Source of the DNA: Filimonas effusa
GTDB lineage: Bacteria; Bacteroidota; Bacteroidia; Chitinophagales; Chitinophagaceae
NCBI RefSeq assembly: GCF_004118675.1
Contig: NZ_SDHZ01000002.1
Coordinates: 992,001 to 1,056,000, forward strand
Reading direction: 5' to 3'
Length of the DNA stretch: 64,000 nucleotides
A program made the translations under genes and the position numbers. Within the stretch, counting starts at the first letter, position 1. Every line of letters begins with the position of its first letter. Of this stretch, positions 43,899-51,327 are shown in pieces. Below the pieces are notes generated by a model, which had not been told where the DNA came from, ran no database searches, and saw only the letters and a program-made list of their open reading frames with translations.

Positions 43899-44000
43899 AA
43901 ATAAAAATAGCCGCTGAGCATTGCTGAAACGGGGCCCCTTCTCCATCAGGTGCCCGAGTAAAACGAGGCCGTATCGCACTTATGATACGGCCTCGTTTTA
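43899..44000 (+). repeat. 102-bp dispersed structured element, copy 2
   Basis: Copy 2 of the element at 30258-30359, in the opposite orientation. Hairpin 1: CGGG-GCC...GGT-G-CCCG (43930-43956). Hairpin 2: perfect 16-bp stem AAAACGAGGCCGTATC (43960-43975) with GATACGGCCTCGTTTT (43984-43999). Identity stops at about 44001 and 43898. Located between convergent genes. Confidence 0.9.
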
Positions 44001-44040
44001 TGAGTGTTGTTTTATTTTCTTTTCTGCGGCCGGGCATCTG

Positions 44041-46215
44041 TTACTCCTCTCCTGCTTCGGGCAGGTTCATTTTGCTGTAGGCCATGATAAATACGGCTCC
44101 CAGGTTCCTGTGCGGAGGTACGTAGTCGGCAAAGGTTTCGTTGTTTTTAAACATTGCCGACAGGTTGGTCCACAGATGCGGCCAGTTGAGGTCTTTACCG
44201 CTGCGGGCAGTTTCCATGAGGGCAGAGATCATAGGTGCATTGATTAAACCGGAGCCGGTTTGTTTTGAAGATATGATCTGTGCGTAAGGACAAATGCCGA
44301 GCACCTGGTTAAGGCTCTGGTAGCCGCCGCAGCTGCCGAGCAGGATCACTTTTGCGGAAGGTGCGAGCTGTGCAATGGTTGCATTCAGGTAATAACTGTG
44401 GCCCCTGTGGATCACCACGGTAGGGTTCAGGTTCTTTTCTGCCAGGTATTTATTAAGGTTGGCCTGCGCTTCGGCGTCGAGGCCTTTTTCTTCGTCCAAT
44501 GGTTTGTTGGCGTAAATGGTCACGGGAACGCCTTTGGTTGATGCCACTGCTACCCAGTCTTTCGTATGGGTGATCTTCCAGTTAGCGTTGGAGAAGCCAT
44601 TCAGGAAAGCATTGAAGACCGTTTTCCCGTCTTTGTCGCCATAGAAGAACTGTTCTACTATAATACGTCCGCTTGAATCGCGCAGCGATTGGTTAGGCAT
44701 AAAATAGACGGGGGGGATACCGAGTGTGGTTGCCACATCTATTTTATTTGCCGGATCCATGGAGAGGAACAGCGTATTGAGAATGCTGTAGATGTGCTGT
44801 CCTCTTGTGTTCCCGCTGTTTCCAGCTTCTTCGAGGTTTAGCTGCACCTGGTTCAGGATGAGCGCCTGGAGGTTCTTATCGGTGATACTGGCGTAGGAGT
44901 TGGCAACGTCGACGGCATCTTCGAGGCTTTTGGTTTTATCCAATCCTTTTACGAATGCTTTCATCAGTATTTCGGCGTTCTCTTTTTCCATTGTTTTCAG
45001 GAAATGGTCCAGCGTGTTGTAGTTGGCGGCCATTTTAATCCATTTCTTAAAGTGGTCGAACTTTACGCGCATGAGTAAGGAGTCGCCGCGCGGCACTTTC
45101 ATTTTCTGGAAGACCATGGGATAAACGCCGTGGGTATAACTTGACGTATAGATCTCTTCTTCGCCGAGTGTTGCGAGGTAGTATAATTCCTCTGTTGTGA
45201 GCTGTTCGAGTTTTTTGAAGCGTACGTTATCGGGCAGTTCGTGGAGGCCATTGATCTCATTAATGAATACATCTCTTGCTTTCTGCTGGAGCCTTGCTGT
45301 AAGCGTTGGCATTACGAGCGGGGTGTCGCGCCTGATAAGACGTCCTGCGTAGTCAATTTCGGTTTGAACGAGGAGTTTATAGTATTTAATGCTATCGTCC
45401 ATGACAGCGTCTATTTCTTCAAAAGTTCTTTTGCCGCGGTATAGATCGTCGAGGAACGGGAAGTATTGTCTGCCGGTTTTCATGCGGGCCATTTTGGCGA
45501 TCACCTTTACCAGGGGGTCTTGCGACGTGCGGATCTTTGCACCCAGTTTATTCGTTGCTGCGGCGAAGGTGTAGAGTTCTTCCTGGTCGCGGCGGGCAGC
45601 GAGGGCAATGAGCGAATCGGCATAGGGGCTATCGGGGTAACGGGTAAGGATAGACATGGTTTTCGCAGGGTTTTTCTGGCATTCTTTCAATACCAGCAGG
45701 TCTTTTGCGGGTTTTATGCCTTCGTTACCCTGGAAAGCGAAGCTACTTACCAGCAGGTATCCTATTTCGAGGCGGTTTTTATTAATAACGGGCAGGATGG
45801 ACTGGTGATCATGTTCGAGCTGCATTGCTTCGGAATAGGCTGCCAGTGCATCGGCGAATGCGAGGGGTTTTATTTTGCGGGCGTTTACATTGGAGAGAAA
45901 TGCCGTCATTACGTCGTTTAGTCCGCGCAGGTATTTGATCTTATCGTTATCGCTGAGCGTGGAATCGAGCTCAATGGCGGTCTGGAAGTTGTCGACTTTT
46001 GTGCCGATGGTGTATTCGGCGTGCATTTTTTGCTCCTGGTCGGCATTGGCGAGGGGGAGCGCTCCTATTGCTTTTTGAAGTTTGTCTACGTCTTCATGAA
46101 ACTTTCTTCTCATCAAAGGGATCTGAACATCTGGCTTTACACTTGTTTGAGCCTCAGCGAGTGTGGTAAATCCGAGCAAACCAGCCAGTAGAAATATTTT
46201 AATCATGCGCGTCAT
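44041..46215 (-). CDS. Secreted protein with C-terminal caspase-fold-like His/Cys dyad
   Basis: 724 aa with a signal peptide (MTRMIKIFLLAGLLGFTT, cleavage near AEA). Residues ~30-560 are helical and of no recognised family. The C-terminal part has VVIHRGHSYYL (H606), then a helix, then KVILLGSCGGYQS (C629): strand-His-helix-strand-Cys as in clan CD peptidases such as clostripain, gingipain and caspase. That makes a Cys protease possible; the 23-residue His-Cys spacing is short for the clan, so the assignment is provisional. Gene is single, on the minus strand. Confidence 0.7.
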   Translation of the reverse strand: MTRMIKIFLLAGLLGFTTLAEAQTSVKPDVQIPLMRRKFHEDVDKLQKAIGALPLANADQEQKMHAEYTIGTKVDNFQTAIELDSTLSDNDKIKYLRGLNDVMTAFLSNVNARKIKPLAFADALAAYSEAMQLEHDHQSILPVINKNRLEIGYLLVSSFAFQGNEGIKPAKDLLVLKECQKNPAKTMSILTRYPDSPYADSLIALAARRDQEELYTFAAATNKLGAKIRTSQDPLVKVIAKMARMKTGRQYFPFLDDLYRGKRTFEEIDAVMDDSIKYYKLLVQTEIDYAGRLIRRDTPLVMPTLTARLQQKARDVFINEINGLHELPDNVRFKKLEQLTTEELYYLATLGEEEIYTSSYTHGVYPMVFQKMKVPRGDSLLMRVKFDHFKKWIKMAANYNTLDHFLKTMEKENAEILMKAFVKGLDKTKSLEDAVDVANSYASITDKNLQALILNQVQLNLEEAGNSGNTRGQHIYSILNTLFLSMDPANKIDVATTLGIPPVYFMPNQSLRDSSGRIIVEQFFYGDKDGKTVFNAFLNGFSNANWKITHTKDWVAVASTKGVPVTIYANKPLDEEKGLDAEAQANLNKYLAEKNLNPTVVIHRGHSYYLNATIAQLAPSAKVILLGSCGGYQSLNQVLGICPYAQIISSKQTGSGLINAPMISALMETARSGKDLNWPHLWTNLSAMFKNNETFADYVPPHRNLGAVFIMAYSKMNLPEAGEE

Positions 46216-46318
46216 ATAAAGGATGTATCTTCCTAGTGCAAAAATACGACCAAAGCGGCAAGCCCCACCCTTAACAATTACATAATGCTGTATTCCATGT
46301 GATTACGGGAGCAAAAAT

Positions 46319-46326
46319 TAATTTTG
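46319..46326 (+). promoter_or_regulatory. -7 element of the response-regulator gene
   Basis: TAATTTTG, perfect TAnnTTTG; start near 46331, 13 nt before the ATG at 46344. A TGTAA/TGTTA pair spaced 11 bp (46327, 46338) lies over the start region, possibly an autoregulatory site. Confidence 0.45.
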
Positions 46327-46343
46327 TGTAAACATATTGTTAA

Positions 46344-47021
46344 ATGGACTCCAAGGGAAAGAAAGTGTTGATAGCAGATGACGAACCGGATATATTAGAG
46401 ATCATAGGTTATAATTTGCGCAAAGAAGGCTATGAAACCCATACTGCCAAAGATGGCGAAGATGCCCTCCAGAAAGCCAAACAACTCGACCCCGACCTCA
46501 TTATCCTGGACATCATGATGCCTAAAAAGACGGGCGTTCAGGTTTGTGAATTACTTCGCGCCCAGCCTGCCTTCCAGGACACGCTTATTATTTTTCTGAC
46601 AGCGATGAGTGACGAAGCCTCTCATATCAAGGGGTTTGAGACCGGCGCTGACGATTATGTAAATAAACCCATTAGCCCCAAAGTTCTCACGAGCCGGGTG
46701 AATGCGCTTTTCCGTCGGGTAAACAAGGAAGACGGCAAAACCCTGCAAATTGGCAATATCAGTATAGACCCGGTGAAGTTTGTGGTAGCGGTAGACGGGA
46801 AAGAGGTGATACTTGCCAAAAAAGAGTTTGAACTGTTACACCTGCTGGCTTCGAGGCCGGGACGCGTGTTTTTGCGCAACGAGATCCTGAGCCAGGTGTG
46901 GGGAACTGATGTTATTGTAGGCGATCGTACCATTGACGTTCATATCCGCAAAATACGGCAGAAATTAGGCATCGACTGTATCACCACAGTTAAGGGGGTT
47001 GGCTACAAATTCGACATTTAG
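46344..47021 (+). CDS. OmpR/PhoB-type response regulator
   Basis: 225 aa. Receiver domain 1-~120 with acidic pocket D12/D13 and phosphoacceptor D56 (LIILDIMMPKKTG), then a winged-helix DNA-binding domain (~135-225) with EFELLHLLASRPGRVFLRN and TIDVHIRKIRQKLG. The partner kinase starts 41 bp downstream, so they form a two-component operon. It belongs to the PhoB/PhoP branch; its regulon may be the phosphate-linked genes at 52-57 kb (inference from the 11-bp repeats there). Confidence 0.93.
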   Translation: MDSKGKKVLIADDEPDILEIIGYNLRKEGYETHTAKDGEDALQKAKQLDPDLIILDIMMPKKTGVQVCELLRAQPAFQDTLIIFLTAMSDEASHIKGFETGADDYVNKPISPKVLTSRVNALFRRVNKEDGKTLQIGNISIDPVKFVVAVDGKEVILAKKEFELLHLLASRPGRVFLRNEILSQVWGTDVIVGDRTIDVHIRKIRQKLGIDCITTVKGVGYKFDI

Positions 47022-47062
47022 CGGAGGGAAAAGCCATTCGATTTCCGTAGTTTTAGCTAGTT

Positions 47063-48112
47063 ATGTTTACTACTAAAAACCTCTCGCCGAATCAGTTGTC
47101 GGCCTTTACGGCTCTGATCCTGTCCATTCCCATCGGATTGGGATTTTATATTGTGCGTCCGGATGTGGTGATCAGCGTCTCGGCATTCCTCATCACTTTT
47201 GCGGGCAGTTATTTTCTTATCAGGTTTGTGTTGCAATGGTTTATTTACCGTAAGATAAAACTGATCTATAAATTCATTTACCAGACGAAGGCTTCGAAAA
47301 AGGAGGAGATGTATTATAAATATATTCTTCCTCAAAAAAGCATTGACGAGGTAAGGGAAGATGTGGAGCAGTGGGCTGAACAGCAGCGCAAGGAGATTGC
47401 CGTACTTAAAACGAACGAGGCTTATCGCAAGGAGTTTTTGCAGAACCTGGCTCATGAGTTCAAGACGCCGATCTTTGCTATACAGGGTTATGTTGACACC
47501 CTGCTTAACGGGGCGCTTGAAAATACGGAGATAGCGACGCGTTTTCTTGAAAATACGTCCAAGAATGTGGTTCGTATGGTGAACCTGGCAAGCGACCTGG
47601 ATGAGATATCCCGTCTTGAGAGTGGCGAGCAGCCTTTGTATAAAGAAAACTTCATTATCCAGGATATGATCCGTGAGGTGTACGAATCGCTGTCGATCAA
47701 GAGCAGCCAGCGTAATATCAAGTGCACTATCAAAAAGGGCTGCGAGGCTCCTATTGCGGTGTTTGCGGATAAGGAGAAGATACGCCAGGTTATCATCAAC
47801 CTTGTGGCCAATGCCATCAAATACGGTAAAAAGGATGGTCATATTGTTGCCAGCGTGTATAAGACTGATGAGAAGCATGCGCTTATAGAAATCAGTGATG
47901 ATGGCATTGGTATTGGTGAAGAGCATTTACCCCGCATATTTGAAAGGTTTTACCGCACTGACCGCGGGCGCAGCCGTGATGTAGGCGGCACCGGGCTGGG
48001 GCTGGCGATATGTAAGCATATCATAGAGGCGCATAATCATGTCATGCATGTGCGGAGCAAGCTGGATATAGGGACTACGCTTGGGTTTACGCTGGATATC
48101 AAGAAGGAGTAA
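47063..48112 (+). CDS. Sensor histidine kinase (PhoR-like)
   Basis: 349 aa: two N-terminal membrane helices (~15-30, ~38-60), a short linker, HisKA dimerisation domain with the phosphoaccepting H131 in LAHEFKTPIFAIQGYV, and an HATPase domain with N-box VANAIKYGKKDG, G1 EISDDGIGIG and G2 GGTGLGLAIC. It lacks PAS, HAMP and a periplasmic sensor domain, so the signal may be sensed through the membrane or a partner protein, as for minimal PhoR-like kinases. Confidence 0.93.
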   Translation: MFTTKNLSPNQLSAFTALILSIPIGLGFYIVRPDVVISVSAFLITFAGSYFLIRFVLQWFIYRKIKLIYKFIYQTKASKKEEMYYKYILPQKSIDEVREDVEQWAEQQRKEIAVLKTNEAYRKEFLQNLAHEFKTPIFAIQGYVDTLLNGALENTEIATRFLENTSKNVVRMVNLASDLDEISRLESGEQPLYKENFIIQDMIREVYESLSIKSSQRNIKCTIKKGCEAPIAVFADKEKIRQVIINLVANAIKYGKKDGHIVASVYKTDEKHALIEISDDGIGIGEEHLPRIFERFYRTDRGRSRDVGGTGLGLAICKHIIEAHNHVMHVRSKLDIGTTLGFTLDIKKE

Positions 48113-48132
48113 TCTTATTGTTTATATTTTTC

Positions 48133-48174
48133 AAGGCCCCGTGACCTATTCCTGAGGTTGCGGGGCTTTTTTTT
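48133..48174 (+). terminator. Terminator of the two-component operon
   Basis: AAGGCCCCG (48133-48141) with CGGGGCTTT (48161-48169), inner ACCT/AGGT, followed by eight T. Confidence 0.8.
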
Positions 48175-48405
48175 GTATTGCCGGGGCTTGCTTTACAATA
48201 GCTGAGCAGATTTAAGGCGGCTTTATCTGCCGTTGGTTGCCCGTATATAAAGCGTTCTTTTTCGCAGACAGGGGGTGGTCTGCCGGGGAGTATATTCCAT
48301 TACGGCTGGCCGGCGGCAGTGTTATTTTTCCAGGAATAAAGATACTTAAAAAGAGCCTGGCAAAGGGAGAGGATACTGTGTGCAGGTTGTTCCGGGAAAT
48401 GCAAA

Positions 48406-48427
48406 GGCCCCGGTGAAAAACGGGGCC
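48406..48427. terminator. GGCCCCG/CGGGGCC hairpin in convergent spacer
   Basis: 7-bp stem (48406-48412 with 48421-48427), loop of 8. Same type as 3337-3358; the 582-bp spacer 48113-48694 holds this element, the operon terminator, a GCAGAC/GTCTGC hairpin near 48270, and no other supported gene. Confidence 0.45.
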
Positions 48428-48436
48428 GTCTCAGGC

Positions 48437-48523
48437 ATGAGAAAAATCTGCTTAGTTACTTGTGTGTGTGCTATGAACCAAACTGTACAGCAAAGTTGCC
48501 TCCTGCATGTAAACGAATTGTAA
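48437..48523 (+). other. Possible 28-residue peptide ORF behind the hairpin
   Basis: Reads MRKICLVTCVCAMNQTVQQS and on. Similar in position and opening to the ORF at 3379 (MRK, hydrophobic stretch) and likewise directly downstream of a GGCCCC hairpin in a convergent spacer. Coding status uncertain. Confidence 0.2.
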
Positions 48524-48694
48524 ACGTAACGAGAAGAGAATATTAAGAATTATATCTATCAGGCGTAGCTGCGGGTATTACACCTATAAAAGTAAATACG
48601 GCGTTTGTTTGACGAAGGGCGGCATCTATTGAATCAGGTTGCATGTTCCGTTATGTGCCAACGGGACGTTTCGCGGAATAGACCCGAAGAAGCA

Positions 48695-49894
48695 TTAATA
48701 GGGCGTGTAGGCGTAGACGACTTCGTAGGGGGCTTTGCTGAGTTCGGGGATGATCTGGCCAATGGCGAGGTCTTGTTTCTGGGGGCTGGGTTCGCAGATG
48801 GAGAATTTGCGTCCGTTATAATCGATACTTCTGCCTACGGGTTTGGGGAACTGGACGGCAATGGTGACGTGTTTGGGATAGTGCAGTACCAGCATAGGCA
48901 GGTTATAGATCTCTTTAACCAGGCAGAAGAACAGGCTGGCCCTGTCTTCGCAGTCGCTATGTTCGGAAAACAGGGTTTGTTCGGCGGTGAGACGTTTTTC
49001 ACCTCCAAATACCAGGGAATCGGGCTGGAAGAGGAAAGCATACCTGGTGAAGTTCATCAGGTATTCTATACCACCTTTTACTCCTACCCCTTTCAAGCGT
49101 TTTTTGAGTACGGGGATAAGGGAGCTGTTGGTTTCTTTACTCAGCGGGATATTAAAATAGGAGTCGTAATCTACTACGGGGTAGTTTGCAAAGATCTTCT
49201 GGACCTGTGTATTCAGTTTTACCCGGAAGCTGTAGTTATTTTCGTTGTAGTCGAATTGCAGGTCTTTTTCTACGTAGTCATTTTCCGTAAAGTCTGGTAA
49301 GCGGGTGACTTTGTATGAGAAGTTACCTGTGGCTTCGGGGAGGAAGAGCGGGAAGACCGCGAACCTGTTCTTTTCGAAATCTATTTTCCGGTAGTCGTGA
49401 TAGTTGAGGCAGACGTACTGTTTGTCGCCTTTCATTCTAACGGGGATATTATAGATATTTTCTTTACTATAGATATAGAAGAGCAGGAAGCTGCCGGAAG
49501 TGTTGAGCATTACATCGTAGCCTGATTTAGCCATCAGGAACCATTTATAGAAGGTATAGCGATGGTAGTTATCTTCTTTGGGGCTAATCTCCTGGGCGGT
49601 TCTGCGTACCAGCTGGTAGTAGAGCCAGTCTTCGGGGTGATGTTGTTGTTTGTACTGTTGCAGGGCGTCGGTAATGGCGGTATAATTCGCGTGTTTTACC
49701 TGCAGGTAGGCGTCGAACAGAGCGGTATCGGAGAGCGGTTCGGGGAAATTGATGAGGTCGGTTTTATCGAACTGGAACCGGATGGTGTCGCCGCAGAAGT
49801 TAAATACATGGGAATCTCCGCGTTGGCCCGATACAGTCAATTGGCACAGGATGAGGCCTGTCAGCAGGAATAATATGGCAATTTTTTTTGGCAC
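48695..49894 (-). CDS. Transglutaminase-like exported protein
   Basis: 399 aa with a signal peptide (MPKKIAILFLLTGLILCQ). The C-terminal third has the order Cys-His-acid of the transglutaminase-like core: SDCEDRASLFF (C315), LHYPKHVTIAV (H342) and SICEPS (E368 in place of the usual Asp). The N-terminal ~250 residues are of no known family. Such proteins act as proteases or cross-linkers in the periplasm; activity here is unproven. Single gene, minus strand. Confidence 0.72.
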   Translation of the reverse strand: MPKKIAILFLLTGLILCQLTVSGQRGDSHVFNFCGDTIRFQFDKTDLINFPEPLSDTALFDAYLQVKHANYTAITDALQQYKQQHHPEDWLYYQLVRRTAQEISPKEDNYHRYTFYKWFLMAKSGYDVMLNTSGSFLLFYIYSKENIYNIPVRMKGDKQYVCLNYHDYRKIDFEKNRFAVFPLFLPEATGNFSYKVTRLPDFTENDYVEKDLQFDYNENNYSFRVKLNTQVQKIFANYPVVDYDSYFNIPLSKETNSSLIPVLKKRLKGVGVKGGIEYLMNFTRYAFLFQPDSLVFGGEKRLTAEQTLFSEHSDCEDRASLFFCLVKEIYNLPMLVLHYPKHVTIAVQFPKPVGRSIDYNGRKFSICEPSPQKQDLAIGQIIPELSKAPYEVVYAYTPY

Positions 49895-50063
49895 TTCTAT
49901 TCTTTCTTCACGTTAAAAAACCGTACCAGCTATTAAGGTACTAAGCAAATTTGGTTTTTCCATATTAAAAAAACCTTGACCGGGATCAGGGATATCCTGA
50001 CAAGAATCAGCTCTTTGTAAGGGTTTAAAGTCCTTAATTTTGCAGTCCAAATGATGAACAACC

Positions 50064-50657
50064 ATGATTGATCCGGGCAAGTTCCGCTCCCATACGGGCA
50101 TTACCCCCTACGAGTTTGTTGAGTATATTATAAAGTGTGTAACAGGTGTATCGGCTATTTTCCCGTTGTTCATGCTTTTCCCGGACTGGCACGATGATAT
50201 TTACTGGATGATCATTTCGCTGATGATCTCCATGACCTATAATAATGAGAGCAAGGCGGCTATAGAGCGGATGCGGGGGAATGTGATAGGTTCTATTGTA
50301 GGAGGAGGATGCTGGTTCCTGAAAGCCTTTCTCACCCGGTTTGGCACCATAGCGGTTAACCAGAATGCGGCTTTACTTATTTGTATCATCATTGGTCTTG
50401 TAGTTATTATTACGGCTTGTGCGGGCCTTAGGATGATAAGTGTTGCCAGGACGGCGCTGGTGGGCTTTTTTATTGTTATTATTTATGAAGATCATCATCA
50501 TTCGTGGCAGGGTGCTGTTATAAGGTCGGCGTCGGTGGTAGCGGGGTGTATGGCGGGGCTTTGCATTAATAAGTCGTTTGCCTGGGGTAGCAGGGTTTTG
50601 TTTGGGGAGAAGATGAAGGGTACGGGCAAGGGGGCTGACGGAGATAGTATTTATTGA
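50064..50657 (+). CDS. FUSC-family (aromatic-acid exporter-like) membrane protein
   Basis: 197 aa with about five to six helices (~20-45, 50-70, 80-105, 115-130, 155-175) and the FUSC features MISMTYNNESKAAIERMRGNVIGSIVGG, where the RxxGNVxG loop is typical. Only the membrane half is present; larger FUSC proteins add a cytoplasmic domain. Family members export fusaric acid, p-hydroxybenzoate or similar compounds; the substrate here is unknown. A terminator follows. Confidence 0.82.
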   Translation: MIDPGKFRSHTGITPYEFVEYIIKCVTGVSAIFPLFMLFPDWHDDIYWMIISLMISMTYNNESKAAIERMRGNVIGSIVGGGCWFLKAFLTRFGTIAVNQNAALLICIIIGLVVIITACAGLRMISVARTALVGFFIVIIYEDHHHSWQGAVIRSASVVAGCMAGLCINKSFAWGSRVLFGEKMKGTGKGADGDSIY

Positions 50658-50672
50658 AAAAAAATATGATTC

Positions 50673-50706
50673 AAAGAGGCTGTCTCAAATACTGAGCAGC
50701 CTCTTT
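50673..50706 (+). terminator. Terminator of the FUSC-like gene
   Basis: AAAGAGGCTG (50673-50682) with CAGCCTCTTT (50697-50706), perfect 10 bp, loop 14. The GAGGCTGTCTCAAA sequence also resembles ends of some insertion sequences. Confidence 0.6.
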
Positions 50707-50749
50707 GCGTTGCTAAGTCGCTTACCGATATTGATTCTGAGCTACTTGT

Positions 50750-51031
50750 TTACAACAACTGCCTTACTAAGAAACTTGCCTTGCAATTACTGTACGACAA
50801 TTGGGTATAAAGCCGGAACAGCATATCGCCTTCGATCACATATTTCCCATTTTGCAGCGCAAGCGTTGCAGAGTCGAAACCTATGCTTGCAAAATACTCT
50901 TTTACTTCTACGGGTATTTTGTCAGTGATGGCGTTTTGAGTGAGTTGTATTCCCTGTTTTTCTTTTTTACAAGAGGTAGCCAGTATAAGCAATGTGCATA
51001 CAACTGCAATGACATTAAATTGTGTCTTCAT
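50750..51031 (-). pseudogene. Truncated lipoprotein, HEIGH-metalloprotease-like N-terminus
   Basis: 93-aa ORF with a lipobox (ATSCK). The first ~70 residues (AITDKIPVEVKEYFASIGFD, KYVIEGDMLF) match the N-terminal region of Bacteroidota M57/HEIGH-type exported metalloproteases, but the catalytic HEIGH part and the rest are missing; the end (YTQLSYSNCKASFLVRQLL) has no family character. The 3' side runs into the FUSC-side hairpin at 50673-50706. It may be a decayed gene. Confidence 0.5.
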
Positions 51032-51156
51032 AATTTGTTTTTTACTATTATAGATTGAAAAAGAAGTTGAAAAAATCCGGGTATCCAGGCAGAGAGAATC
51101 ATTTCAAACAGCAAATAGCTAAAAAGAATATCGAAAACTCGGGCGACCTTTTTCAT
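51028..51156 (-). CDS. Possible small membrane peptide coupled to the truncated lipoprotein
   Basis: From the ATG at 51156 the product is 42 residues with one hydrophobic helix (FSYLLFEMILSAWIPGFFQL). Its TGA overlaps the next ATG as ATGA. Coding status uncertain; only the overlap supports it. Confidence 0.22.
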   Translation of the reverse strand: MKKVARVFDILFSYLLFEMILSAWIPGFFQLLFQSIIVKNKL

Positions 51157-51235
51157 AGCAAGATGTTTTGCCGAGAAGCTACACTCACAGGTTAAAAAAG
51201 TCAAGGAAATCACATTGTGAAAATGTTAAATAAAA

Positions 51236-51270
51236 AAGCGGACCGTATCAATCAGTGATACGGTCCGCTT
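51236..51270 (-). terminator. Terminator of the beta-helix lipoprotein gene
   Basis: Perfect 14-bp stem AAGCGGACCGTATC (51236-51249) and GATACGGTCCGCTT (51257-51270). Six T residues follow on the minus strand. Shares the CCGTATC/GATACGG core with both copies of the 102-bp element. Confidence 0.85.
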
Positions 51271-51327
51271 CATGAAACATTGAATTGAATGCTTGCTTTT
51301 GATCAGCAATATTCAACTTTTCCCATC

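Noticed and set aside
50666-50712. Insertion sequence remnant
   Set aside because: Only an inverted repeat with IS-like wording; no transposase sequence, and it serves as a terminator of the FUSC-like gene.
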